In this document: piece by piece, positions 9,147 through 17,107 of the stretch
Layout of the letters: each line of letters begins with the position of its first letter
Numbering within the stretch: the first letter of the stretch is position 1
Source: Streptomyces soli
Lineage (GTDB): Bacteria; Actinomycetota; Actinomycetes; Streptomycetales; Streptomycetaceae
Assembly: GCF_003999195.1 (NCBI RefSeq)
Contig: NZ_RJVR01000309.1
Span: forward strand, 1 to 64,000
Direction of reading: 5' to 3'
DNA: 64,000 nt
Made by a program: the position numbers and the translations under genes
The notes under the pieces: model-generated
Seen by the model: only the letters and a program-made list of their open reading frames with translations
Databases searched by the model: none
Told to the model about the DNA's origin: nothing

Positions 9147-10017
9147 GCCCGGCCGTCTCGGCGAGGAAGCGCTCGACCACCTCGTACCAGGCCTCGGGCT
9201 GGTCCCAGGGCACGAGATGCCCGGCGTCGGGGATCTCGGCGTACGAACCCCGGGGCAGCACGCGGACCATCTCCTGGGCCTCGGCGCGGCCGAGTTCGCC
9301 GTCCCAGCCACGGACGACGAGGGCGGGGCAGCGGACCTGGGACAGCTCCTCCCAGTGCGAATCGGAGACCCAGGGCTCGCGGGAGCGGAGCATGTGGCGG
9401 CGGGCGAAGACGGGACGCCAGCCGTCGCCGCGCTCCTCCATCAGCTCGGCGAAGAAGGCACCGCGCGTGGGCCGGGGCTGTTCGAGCACCCAGGCGTCGT
9501 CCTCGGCGAACCAGCGGCGTACGTCGTCGAGCGAGGCGAAGGGCAGCGGCCAGCTCTTGAACCAGGCCTCCCAGGCGCGCTGGCTCTCCTCGCCCAGCGC
9601 CGAGGCCCGCATGTCGCAGATGACCACCGCACTGACCAGGTCGGGCCGGCGGGCGGCGAGCTGCCAGGCGGTGAGGGCACCCATGGAGTGGCCGATAAGG
9701 ACGGCGGGGCCGAGGCCCAGCTGTTCGATTACCGCCTCGGCATCCGAGACGTACGCCTCGCGCGAGTACGGCCCCTCGGGCTTGCCGCTGGCGCCGTGGC
9801 CGCGCTGGTCGAGGGCGACGGCGCGGTAGCGGGGGGCGAGCCGGCGAACGATGCCGGCCCAGTGCGAGGCGCGGCCCATCAGGCCATGCAGGAAAAGGAC
9901 TCCGGGCAGGTCGGAGAGGGTCCCGGGGGCTGGCTGAGGGGGCACCGGGGCGGCGGTGTGATCCCACGTGACCAGCGGAACGGCGCCCGCTCCGGTGACC
10001 TCGACGCGCCTGGCCAT
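9133..10017 (-). CDS. Alpha/beta-fold hydrolase, probably SOS-inducible
   Basis: 294 aa. The fold is supported by the oxyanion segment LFLHGLMG, the strand-turn DQRGHGASGKP, the nucleophile elbow GHSMGA and a late catalytic His in GHLVPW. The ATG at 10017 is preferred over that at 10035 because GGGGG lies 9 nt upstream and because a -10-like TAGAAC (10039-10044) would put the transcript start near 10032. A perfect SOS box sits 15 bp further upstream, so DNA damage should induce the gene. The substrate is unknown; epoxide hydrolases, esterases and haloperoxidases share this pattern. Confidence 0.88.
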   Translation of the reverse strand: MARRVEVTGAGAVPLVTWDHTAAPVPPQPAPGTLSDLPGVLFLHGLMGRASHWAGIVRRLAPRYRAVALDQRGHGASGKPEGPYSREAYVSDAEAVIEQLGLGPAVLIGHSMGALTAWQLAARRPDLVSAVVICDMRASALGEESQRAWEAWFKSWPLPFASLDDVRRWFAEDDAWVLEQPRPTRGAFFAELMEERGDGWRPVFARRHMLRSREPWVSDSHWEELSQVRCPALVVRGWDGELGRAEAQEMVRVLPRGSYAEIPDAGHLVPWDQPEAWYEVVERFLAETAGLSPG

Positions 10018-10057
10018 GTGCCGCACCCCCTTCATGACGTTCTAGGCTGTCACGTTA

Positions 10058-10073
10058 TCGAACTCAGGTTCGA
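10058..10073 (-). promoter_or_regulatory. LexA SOS box upstream of the alpha/beta hydrolase
   Basis: TCGAAC-N4-GTTCGA, a perfect match to the actinobacterial LexA-binding consensus known from mycobacteria and Streptomyces. It overlaps or directly precedes the likely promoter of the minus-strand hydrolase gene. No plus-strand gene follows it, so the hydrolase is the only plausible target. Confidence 0.75.
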
Positions 10074-10108
10074 GACTCCTCTTCACACACGCAACACCGC
10101 TCTTTCGA

Positions 10109-11023
10109 GTGACAACGCTCAAGGATTGGCAGCCTGCGCCGAGGGGAGGACTCCAGCGGGACGCAGCCCGGCGGGGAAGACGGGCAGCGGGGAGCCACCC
10201 GGAAAGCTCGGGGTTCCGGGTGCCTCCTGGGGAGCACCAAGGGGGGCAGGGGGAGGAGGGCCCCGGCGCCGAAAAGCGCCGGGGCCCTCAACCCCGATGG
10301 AGGCCATCGAGCCGTGCCGCCCCCGGTCCCTGCCTACCGCTTGGCCACGAACACGTGCGAGGCGACCCCCGAGCTCAACTCCGCCGCCTCTCCCCCGCTG
10401 CCGACCAGCACACCACCGGCCGACTGCGTCACGCTCACCACCGCGCCCGGCTGCACACCGGCCCGCCGCAGCGTGTACATCAACTGCGCGTCCGTCTGAA
10501 TCGGCTCCCCGATCCGCCGAACGACGACGCTCGATCCGGCCGGCCCCGGGTCCAGCTCGGACAGGCTGACCATGCCCTCGTCCAGGAAGGGATCGGCGCC
10601 GTCCTTCTCGCCCAGCTCCTCCAGGCCCGGGATCGGGTTCCCGTACGGCGACTCGGTCGGGTGCCGGAGCAACTCGAGGACGCGGCGCTCGACCGCCTCG
10701 CTCATCACGTGCTCCCAGCGACACGCCTCGGCGTGCACCTGTTCCCATTCCAGGCCGATCACGTCGACCAGGAGGCATTCGGCCAACCTGTGCTTACGCA
10801 TCACCCGCGTCGCGATCCGGCGCCCCTCATCCGTCAGCTCCAGATGGCGGTCGCCCGCGACGTGCACAAGCCCGTCACGCTCCATCCGCGCAACCGTCTG
10901 GCTGACCGTCGGGCCGCTCTGATCCAGCCGCTCGGCGATTCGGGCGCGCATGGGGACCACACCCTCCTCCTCCAGCTCCAGGATGGTGCGGAGATACATC
11001 TCCGTAGTGTCAATGAGTCCTGA
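10109..11023 (+). CDS. Antiparallel open frame over dmdR1, possible adm counterpart
   Basis: A plus-strand frame of 304 codons covers the whole dmdR1 coding region. Long antisense frames are expected by chance in such GC-rich DNA, and its composition (Arg, His, Pro, Gln) is that of a shadow frame. It is listed only because an antiparallel gene called adm, overlapping dmdR1 and affecting siderophore and antibiotic production, has been described in S. coelicolor. I see no good ribosome-binding site, and the correct start is unknown. Confidence 0.15.
   Translation: MTTLKDWQPAPRGGLQRDAARRGRRAAGSHPESSGFRVPPGEHQGGQGEEGPGAEKRRGPQPRWRPSSRAAPGPCLPLGHEHVRGDPRAQLRRLSPAADQHTTGRLRHAHHRARLHTGPPQRVHQLRVRLNRLPDPPNDDARSGRPRVQLGQADHALVQEGIGAVLLAQLLQARDRVPVRRLGRVPEQLEDAALDRLAHHVLPATRLGVHLFPFQADHVDQEAFGQPVLTHHPRRDPAPLIRQLQMAVARDVHKPVTLHPRNRLADRRAALIQPLGDSGAHGDHTLLLQLQDGAEIHLRSVNES
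10256..10289 (-). terminator. Strong hairpin terminator downstream of dmdR1
   Basis: GAGGGCCCCGGCGC (10256-10269) pairs perfectly with GCGCCGGGGCCCTC (10276-10289); the loop is CGAAAA. It follows the minus-strand stop codon at 10334 by 44 bp. The rest of the 10036-10333 gap holds only the SOS box and hydrolase promoter. Confidence 0.8.
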
Positions 11024-11026
11024 CAT
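10334..11026 (-). CDS. dmdR1: DtxR-family iron-dependent transcriptional regulator (DmdR1/DesR type)
   Basis: 230 aa starting MSGLIDTTEMYLRTILELEEEG, the hallmark N-terminus of DtxR/IdeR proteins. A winged helix (residues about 1-65; recognition region QSGPTVSQTVARMERDGL) is followed by the dimerisation/metal-binding domain containing HRLAECLLVDVIGLEWEQVHAEACRWEHVMS, with Cys, Glu and His ligands in the right spacing, and a C-terminal SH3-like domain. With Fe2+ it represses siderophore and iron-uptake genes. In S. coelicolor the orthologue is DmdR1 (also DesR). It is divergent from the SIS gene over 112 bp. Confidence 0.93.
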   Translation of the reverse strand: MSGLIDTTEMYLRTILELEEEGVVPMRARIAERLDQSGPTVSQTVARMERDGLVHVAGDRHLELTDEGRRIATRVMRKHRLAECLLVDVIGLEWEQVHAEACRWEHVMSEAVERRVLELLRHPTESPYGNPIPGLEELGEKDGADPFLDEGMVSLSELDPGPAGSSVVVRRIGEPIQTDAQLMYTLRRAGVQPGAVVSVTQSAGGVLVGSGGEAAELSSGVASHVFVAKR

Positions 11027-11138
11027 GCGTGCCCCTCGATGGCTGGTGCGTGGCCCTGCCCCAATTCTGACGCATCGCGCGGACAACCGGCCCCAGCATG
11101 GTTGACAGCGGGCCCGGCAGCCCTTCATGGTCCTCGGC

Positions 11139-11900
11139 ATGAGCGATCCGGCAGGGCACTTCGCAGGGCGGTACCTCGACGCCGCCATCACCTTGCTCCA
11201 GCGTGTACGGGACGAGGAGGGCGGCCCCATCGCCGCCGCCGGCGCCGCCATCGCCGACACCGTGGCCGCCGGTGGACGGATCTTCGCCTACGGCGCCGGC
11301 CACTCCTCGCTGGCCGCGCAGGATCTCGTCTACCGCGCGGGCGGGCTGGCTCTGGTCAACCTGCTCGTCGTCCCCGGCACCGTCGGCGTCGACGTCATGC
11401 CCGCCACCCTCGGCTCCGCCCTGGAACGGGTCGACGGCCTCGCCCGCGTCTGCCTCGACGCGTCACCGGCCCGGGCCGGTGACCTGCTCATCGTCATCTC
11501 CCTGTCGGGCCGCAACGCCCTGCCGGTGGAGATGGCCCAGCACGCACGGACCCTCGGGCTCACGGTCATCGGCGTCACCTCGGCCGCGTACGCGAAGGAG
11601 ACGACGCCGCGCAATCCCTCCGGGACCTTCCTGAAGGACCACTGCCACGTCGTGCTGGATTCCAAGATCGCCCTCGGCGACGCGGAGCTCACGGCGCCGG
11701 AGATCCCGGCGCCGTTCGCCCCCGCGTCGACGGTCGTGACGTCCGCCCTGCTCCAGGCCGTCATGGCGACCGCCGCGGTCAGCCTCGCGGAGCGTGGTTT
11801 CGCGCCGCCCATGCTGCGCTCCGGCAACGTGGAGGGCGGCCTCGAGTGGAACGCGGAAATCGTCGAGCGGTACGCGGACCGCGTGTTCTGGCGGCAGTGA
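11139..11900 (+). CDS. SIS-domain phosphosugar-binding protein
   Basis: 253 aa from the ATG at 11139 (MSDPAGHF). A single SIS domain covers most of the protein: FAYGAGHSSLAAQDLVYRAGG near residues 50-70 and the phosphosugar-binding loop LLIVISLSGRNALPVEMA around 115-130, with the characteristic Ser-x-Ser-Gly. It resembles the stand-alone UPF0309-type SIS proteins thought to bind or isomerise amino-sugar phosphates. Neither an isomerase partner nor a DNA-binding domain is present. Convergent with citrate synthase, separated by a hairpin. Confidence 0.85.
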   Translation: MSDPAGHFAGRYLDAAITLLQRVRDEEGGPIAAAGAAIADTVAAGGRIFAYGAGHSSLAAQDLVYRAGGLALVNLLVVPGTVGVDVMPATLGSALERVDGLARVCLDASPARAGDLLIVISLSGRNALPVEMAQHARTLGLTVIGVTSAAYAKETTPRNPSGTFLKDHCHVVLDSKIALGDAELTAPEIPAPFAPASTVVTSALLQAVMATAAVSLAERGFAPPMLRSGNVEGGLEWNAEIVERYADRVFWRQ

Positions 11901-11922
11901 TACGCGGCGAGTAGGTCGGCTT

Positions 11923-11954
11923 CCGGCCGACGGCGGTTACCCGCCGACGGCCGG
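11923..11954. terminator. Bidirectional hairpin between the SIS gene and citrate synthase
   Basis: CCGGCCGACGGCGG (11923-11936) and CCGCCGACGGCCGG (11941-11954) pair with one A/A mismatch around a TTAC loop. It lies between two convergent stop codons. Confidence 0.6.
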
Positions 11955-11984
11955 ATCAGCCCCGATTCAGCCGGATCAGCCCGA

Positions 11985-13085
11985 TCAGTGCTTGATATCG
12001 CCGAAGCCCTCAACATCGCGCGGGCTGCGCGACCCGGGGCCGATGTAACGGGCCGACGGCCGTACGAGGCGACCGGTGCGCTTCTGCTCCAGGATGTGCG
12101 CGGACCAGCCGGCGGTCCGCGCACAGGTGAACATGGAGGTGAACATGTGCGCCGGGACCTCCGCGAAGTCCAGGACGATGGCCGCCCAGAACTCGACGTT
12201 CGTCGCCAGCACCCGGTCCGGGCGGCGGGCGTGCAACTCGTCCAGGGCCGCCTTCTCCAGGGCCTCGGCCACCTCGAAGCGGGGGGCGCCCAGCTCCTTG
12301 GCCGTACGGCGCAGCACGCGCGCCCGGGGGTCCTCGGCGCGGTAGACGCGGTGGCCGAAGCCCATCAGGCGCTCGCCCTTGTCGAGCGCCTGCTTGACGT
12401 ACGCGACCGCGTCGCCGGTGCGCTCGATGTCCTCGATCATGCCCAGCACCCGCGAGGGCGCCCCGCCGTGCAGCGGCCCCGACATCGCGCCCACGGCGCC
12501 CGAGAGAGCGGCCGCGACGTCGGCGCCGGTGGAGGCGATGACGCGGGCGGTGAAGGTGGAGGCGTTCATGCCGTGCTCGGCCGCCGACGTCCAGTAGGCG
12601 TCCACCGCCGCGACATGCTTCGGGTCGGGCTCGCCGCGCCACCGCACCATGAAGCGCTCGACGATCGAGTGGGCCTTGTCGATCTCGCCCTGCGGCACCA
12701 TCGGCAGCCCCTGCCCGCGCGCGGACTGGGCGACGTACGAAAGTGCCATCACAGCCGCCCGCGCCAGATCGTCGCGGGCCTGCTCGGCATCGATGTCGAG
12801 CAGCGGTTTCAGGCCCCACACCGGCGCGAGCATGGCCAGCGCGGACTGCACGTCCACCCGGATGTCACCGGAGTGCACCGGGATCGGGAAGGGCTCGGCA
12901 GGCGGCAGGCCGGGGTTGAAGGCGCCGTCCACGAGAAGGCCCCAGACGTTCCCGAAGGAGACGTGCCCCACAAGCTCCTCGATATCGACGCCTCGATAGC
13001 GGAGGGAGCCGGCTTCCTTGTCGGGTTCGGCGATCTCCGTTTCGAACGCGACGACTCCTTCGAGTCCGGGTACGAAGTCGGACAT
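11985..13085 (-). CDS. citA2: Citrate synthase, short type II-like isoform
   Basis: Citrate synthase condenses oxaloacetate and acetyl-CoA. The 366-aa length fits the shorter Gram-positive type rather than the roughly 430-aa hexameric enzyme. Conserved parts include EHGMNASTFTARV with its catalytic His, GPLHGGAPSRV, the GFGHRVYR motif holding the second catalytic His, and a C-terminal Asp region. The N-terminus FVPGLEGVVAFETEIAEPD is the usual small-domain start. Streptomyces carry several synthases; this one corresponds to the second. A palindrome lies 110 bp upstream, between it and the divergent pdxH. Confidence 0.93.
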   Translation of the reverse strand: MSDFVPGLEGVVAFETEIAEPDKEAGSLRYRGVDIEELVGHVSFGNVWGLLVDGAFNPGLPPAEPFPIPVHSGDIRVDVQSALAMLAPVWGLKPLLDIDAEQARDDLARAAVMALSYVAQSARGQGLPMVPQGEIDKAHSIVERFMVRWRGEPDPKHVAAVDAYWTSAAEHGMNASTFTARVIASTGADVAAALSGAVGAMSGPLHGGAPSRVLGMIEDIERTGDAVAYVKQALDKGERLMGFGHRVYRAEDPRARVLRRTAKELGAPRFEVAEALEKAALDELHARRPDRVLATNVEFWAAIVLDFAEVPAHMFTSMFTCARTAGWSAHILEQKRTGRLVRPSARYIGPGSRSPRDVEGFGDIKH

Positions 13086-13195
13086 CAGGCGGCTCCTCTT
13101 GATGCGGTCGACGTGCCTGGCCTTCCGGGTGATGCCCCGCGGGAGTGAAGGTCACCCTGCTCCATCCGGGCCAGGATCCGGGGAAGAAACGATAT

Positions 13196-13211
13196 CTCTT
13201 GATGTCAAGAG
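13196..13211. promoter_or_regulatory. Palindromic operator candidate between citA2 and pdxH
   Basis: CTCTTGA-TG-TCAAGAG: perfect 7-bp arms around a 2-bp centre, in a small AT-rich island in the divergent intergenic region, 22 bp before the pdxH start. The shape suits a homodimeric MarR/GntR-type repressor or an extended promoter element. The binding protein is unknown. Confidence 0.5.
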
Positions 13212-13232
13212 TCAATAGGGCAAGATGGCCGG

Positions 13233-13892
13233 GTGCAGCACCTCCGTGATGAAGCCCACGACCCCGCCGCCATGCGCAAGCAGTACCGCGCCCAGGGCCT
13301 GGCCGAGGCAGACCTCGCCGCCGATCCGTACACGCAGTTCGCGCACTGGTTCGCCGACGCGGTCAACGGCGGCATCACCGAGCCGAACGCCATGGTCGTC
13401 TCCACCGCGGACCCCGACGGCCGGCCCAGCTCGCGCACCGTGCTCCTCAAGAGCTACGACCACCGCGGGTTCGTCTTCTACACCAACTACGAGTCCCGGA
13501 AGGGCCGGGAACTCGAGGCCAACCCGTACGCCTCGCTGCTCTTCCCCTGGCACCCCATCGCCCGCCAGGTGATCGCCTGCGGCCCCGTGGAGCGCGTCTC
13601 CCGCGAGGAGACCGAGGCTTACTTCCGCAGCCGCCCCCACGGCTCCCGCCTGGGCGCCTGGGCCAGCGCCCAGTCCCGCCGCGTCGCCCGCGAGGAGCTG
13701 GAGCGGGCGTACGAGGAGCTGGCCGCGCGCTACCCGGATGGCTCGGACGTGCCGGTGCCGCCGCACTGGGGCGGCTTCCGGGTCCGGGCGGACCGCGTGG
13801 AGTTCTGGCAGGGGCGGGAGAACCGGCTGCACGACCGGCTGCGGTACGAGAACGGCGACGGAAGCTGGTCCGTACAGCGGCTGGCTCCGTAA
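13233..13892 (+). CDS. pdxH: Pyridoxamine 5'-phosphate oxidase
   Basis: PdxH oxidises pyridoxine or pyridoxamine 5'-phosphate to PLP with FMN and oxygen. 219 aa with a GTG start at 13233. FMN- and substrate-binding segments typical of the family are present: [39 protein letters not shown], then [13 protein letters not shown], and the C-terminal signature [15 protein letters not shown]. It is divergent from citA2 and shares the palindromic intergenic site. Its 3' end is opposed by the small minus-strand RNA unit described below. Confidence 0.95.
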   Translation: MQHLRDEAHDPAAMRKQYRAQGLAEADLAADPYTQFAHWFADAVNGGITEPNAMVVSTADPDGRPSSRTVLLKSYDHRGFVFYTNYESRKGRELEANPYASLLFPWHPIARQVIACGPVERVSREETEAYFRSRPHGSRLGAWASAQSRRVAREELERAYEELAARYPDGSDVPVPPHWGGFRVRADRVEFWQGRENRLHDRLRYENGDGSWSVQRLAP

Positions 13893-13930
13893 CAGGCCTC
13901 CAGTACGCCTCCAGAAATACTCATCCGGAA

Positions 13931-14021
13931 CGCAGACGACCCGCGGGCTGCTCCCCGGAGCGACGAGCGCTCCGAGCACCGGCCGAACGAATCCGGCGAG
14001 CCCGCGGGTCGGATGACTGCG
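13931..14021 (-). ncRNA. Structured RNA candidate downstream of a 12-codon ORF
   Basis: Nested inverted repeats: CGCAG/CTGCG (13931-13935 and 14017-14021), a perfect 12-bp stem GACCCGCGGGCT/AGCCCGCGGGTC (13938-13949 and 13999-14010), and inside it a perfect 7-bp hairpin CGGAGCG-ACGAG-CGCTCCG (13956-13974) plus a weak CCGG/CCGG stem (13979-13996). Together these make a branched fold. On the minus strand it follows a promoter and tiny ORF and points into the 3' end of pdxH. It may simply terminate both transcripts, but the multi-stem architecture is richer than a terminator needs. Confidence 0.45.
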
Positions 14022-14068
14022 TTGGATTTGGCCCGTCGCGCACAGCGCCACAGGCAAGGTGCGCGGCC

Positions 14069-14107
14069 TTAGCCCGCAGCCACCTCACGCGTCCGAGTGC
14101 TACTCAT
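14069..14107 (-). CDS. 12-aa small ORF with an extended Shine-Dalgarno sequence
   Basis: ATG at 14107 reads MSSTRTREVAAG and stops at TAA (14069-14071). AAAGGAGGTGG at 14116-14126 matches the 16S rRNA anti-SD almost completely, with 8 nt to the start codon, which is unusual for this genome. A consensus-like promoter lies just upstream. The peptide has no obvious function; it could be a leader peptide whose translation controls folding of the downstream RNA. Confidence 0.45.
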   Translation of the reverse strand: MSSTRTREVAAG

Positions 14108-14140
14108 TCTCGGGACCACCTCCTTTCGTGTGTGCTCGAC

Positions 14141-14169
14141 AGCCTAAGAAGGTGTCCCGCGCATCACAA
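14141..14169 (-). promoter_or_regulatory. Housekeeping-type promoter of the small ORF/RNA unit
   Basis: On the minus strand TTGTGA (14164-14169), a 17-bp spacer and TAGGCT (14141-14146) match the sigma-HrdB pattern (TTGACA-N17/18-TAGGAT-like). The predicted transcript start, near 14134, is just before the extended Shine-Dalgarno. The region to 14254 must also carry the promoter of the divergent PAS gene; I could not define it. Confidence 0.55.
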
Positions 14170-14254
14170 GCGATTTAAGCCACCCGTCACCAATAGGCAT
14201 CGATTTTCCCGAAGGACGTGTGTCCTGGGTCACATCGGAGTTGAATGGTTCGAC

Positions 14255-15601
14255 GTGCAGTCATTCGATGCGACGCCGCTCAGTGACGGCGGCGAGCAGC
14301 TGCTCGCCGCCCTCCTCGACGGTATGGAGGCCGGTCTGTGCGCCTTCGACCGCGACGGGGTCATCACGCACTGGAACTCCGAGGCCGCCCGCATCCTGGG
14401 CTGGTCCGCCGAGGAGGCCGTCGGCCGCCACGGCTTCTCCGGCTGGGCCGCGCGCAGTGCCGACGCGACCGAGGTCCAGGAGCGGTTGCTGGGCGTCATG
14501 GACGGGCCCGGGCGTCAGGTCCATGAGTTCGCCCTGCTGACCAAGGACGGTCGGCGGGTCCTCGTACGGACCCAGTCCGCGGCCGTCCAGTCGGCCGGGG
14601 GACAGCCGGTCGGCGTCTACTGCGCCTTCTCCGAGGTGCACGCCCAGATCGACCTGGAACGGTCCATCGCGCTCAGCGAGGCGCTCTTCGACGACGCCTC
14701 GTCGGGGGTCGTACTGATCGACGCCGACCTACGGCCCGCCGTCGTCAACGCCTACGCCGCCCGCGTCCTGCACAGCAGCCGTGACGCCCTGCTCGGGCGG
14801 CCGCTCGGCGACCTCCTCGACCAGGGCGTCGAGGAACTGGAGACCGTCCTCCAGCACGTCCTGGCCGAGGGCGCCCCGCCCGCCCCCTCCGACCTGTGGA
14901 TCAGCCTGCGCGGCGACGACGGGGGCCACCGCTACTGCTGGCGCAGCGGCTTCGTACGCCTCGGCTCCCCTCTTGGTGAGGAGCCGGTGCCCTTGGGGGT
15001 CGGCTGGCTCTTCCACGACATCACCGACGCGAAGCTCGCCGAGCAGGAGGCGTCGCTGCTGCGCTTCCGTACGAACCAGCTGCAGCGCGCGGCCCGGGCC
15101 GCCGCCGAGTGCGCGGTGCCGATGGAGGCGGCGACGACCTACGTCGACTTCGCGCTGGCCGGCTTCGCCGAGCACGCTCTGCTCGACATGGTCTCCGCCT
15201 CCGACTCCGGCAAGCTCGTACGCATCGCCGCCACCCCCACCGGCGGTGCGGCCGGCCCCTGCCTCCCCGTCCCCGGCGCCATCCCCGTCCGCTACACCGA
15301 GGGCCACCCCGCCCTCCAGGCGGTCGAACGCTGCGGCGCGATCCGCGCCAGCTTCGGCGCCGAACCCCCCACCTCCCCCGCCCAGGTCGACGCCTGGGCC
15401 GCCGCCCGCCGCTGGCCCGACGGCACCATGCACGGCCTCTGCGTCGTCCTCCGCAGCCGCGGCCGCACCCTGGGCGCCCTCACCTTCCTTCGGGGCGCCG
15501 GACGCCGCCAGTTCGACCGGGGCGACGCCGCCTTCGCCGAGGACGTGGCCCTGCGGGTGTCCGCTGCGCTCGACCTGGGCGAGGCGACCCGTGCCTCATG
15601 A
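14255..15601 (+). CDS. PAS-domain sensor protein without an output domain
   Basis: 448 aa from the GTG at 14255; the frame is open further upstream but that part is AT-richer and intergenic in character, so the start is uncertain. PAS domain 1 spans roughly residues 10-130 (GLCAFDRDGVITHWNSEAARILGW), PAS 2 roughly 140-270 (GVVLIDADLRPAVVNAYAARVL). A GAF-like C-terminal region follows (PVRYTEGHPALQAVERCG to GALTFLRG). There is no histidine kinase, GGDEF or PP2C domain, although in Streptomyces such modules usually precede a PP2C phosphatase. It may have lost its output domain or act by protein interaction. Confidence 0.75.
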   Translation: MQSFDATPLSDGGEQLLAALLDGMEAGLCAFDRDGVITHWNSEAARILGWSAEEAVGRHGFSGWAARSADATEVQERLLGVMDGPGRQVHEFALLTKDGRRVLVRTQSAAVQSAGGQPVGVYCAFSEVHAQIDLERSIALSEALFDDASSGVVLIDADLRPAVVNAYAARVLHSSRDALLGRPLGDLLDQGVEELETVLQHVLAEGAPPAPSDLWISLRGDDGGHRYCWRSGFVRLGSPLGEEPVPLGVGWLFHDITDAKLAEQEASLLRFRTNQLQRAARAAAECAVPMEAATTYVDFALAGFAEHALLDMVSASDSGKLVRIAATPTGGAAGPCLPVPGAIPVRYTEGHPALQAVERCGAIRASFGAEPPTSPAQVDAWAAARRWPDGTMHGLCVVLRSRGRTLGALTFLRGAGRRQFDRGDAAFAEDVALRVSAALDLGEATRAS

Positions 15602-15668
15602 GACGGCCCTGCACCCGACACGTCTCATCGGGTGGACCCCGCCTCGAAACCCGCCCGTAACGGATTAG

Positions 15669-16796
<1,128 letters not shown>

Positions 16797-16818
16797 CACA
16801 GACGTACGCCTCCGGCCG

Positions 16819-16857
16819 AGGGGCCCGGCACGCGCACGACGCGCGTACCGGGCCCCT
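16819..16857 (+). terminator. serC terminator hairpin
   Basis: AGGGGCCCGG-C-ACGCGC pairs with GCGCGT-A-CCGGGCCCCT around an ACGAC loop: 16 base pairs with one mismatch, 23 bp after the serC stop codon. Confidence 0.8.
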
Positions 16858-16864
16858 GGCCACT

Positions 16865-17107
16865 CAGAGCCTGTCGGATGACCTCTGATCGGGCGGCCAC
16901 GCCTCCCCCAGCCTGGCGGCTGGGTGGGGGTACCCCCGGCCGAAGGCTGGTGGGGGCACCTCCCAGACGGAGTCTGGGGGAGAGTGCCCCCAGGCACGCA
17001 CGCTTCCCGCGTTGCCGAAATGCCCTAGTAGCTCTCCCCCAGTGCCTTGGAATCGCACGCACCAGACCGCGTACGCTCTCCGATCGAAGGTCACCCGACA
17101 GGCTCTC
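16865..17107. repeat. Composite inverted-repeat element, copy 1
   Basis: Terminal inverted repeats of about 27 bp flank the element: left AGAGCCTGTCGGATGACCTC (from 16866) and right GGTCACCCGACAGGCTCT (to 17106), about 24 of 27 bp pairing. Inside are tandem G-rich hairpin modules (CCCCCAGCCTGGCGGCTGGG, GGCCGAAGGCTGGTGGGGG, GACGGAGTCTGGGGGAGAG). It lacks an ORF of its own. The right end overlaps the stop codon of the minus-strand gene at 17106. The same family recurs at 35672-35887 and, as bare arms, at 56898-56953. It fills the 16858-17105 gap. Confidence 0.7.

Noticed and set aside
13730-13924. Minus-strand 64-codon ORF at the end of pdxH
   Set aside because: Most of it is antisense to pdxH and Arg/Ser-rich in shadow style; the first ten codons alone lie outside the gene.
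13931-14021. tRNA-like cloverleaf
   Set aside because: The stems do not match tRNA dimensions and there is no TTC-type T-loop, anticodon arm of correct size or CCA-like acceptor.
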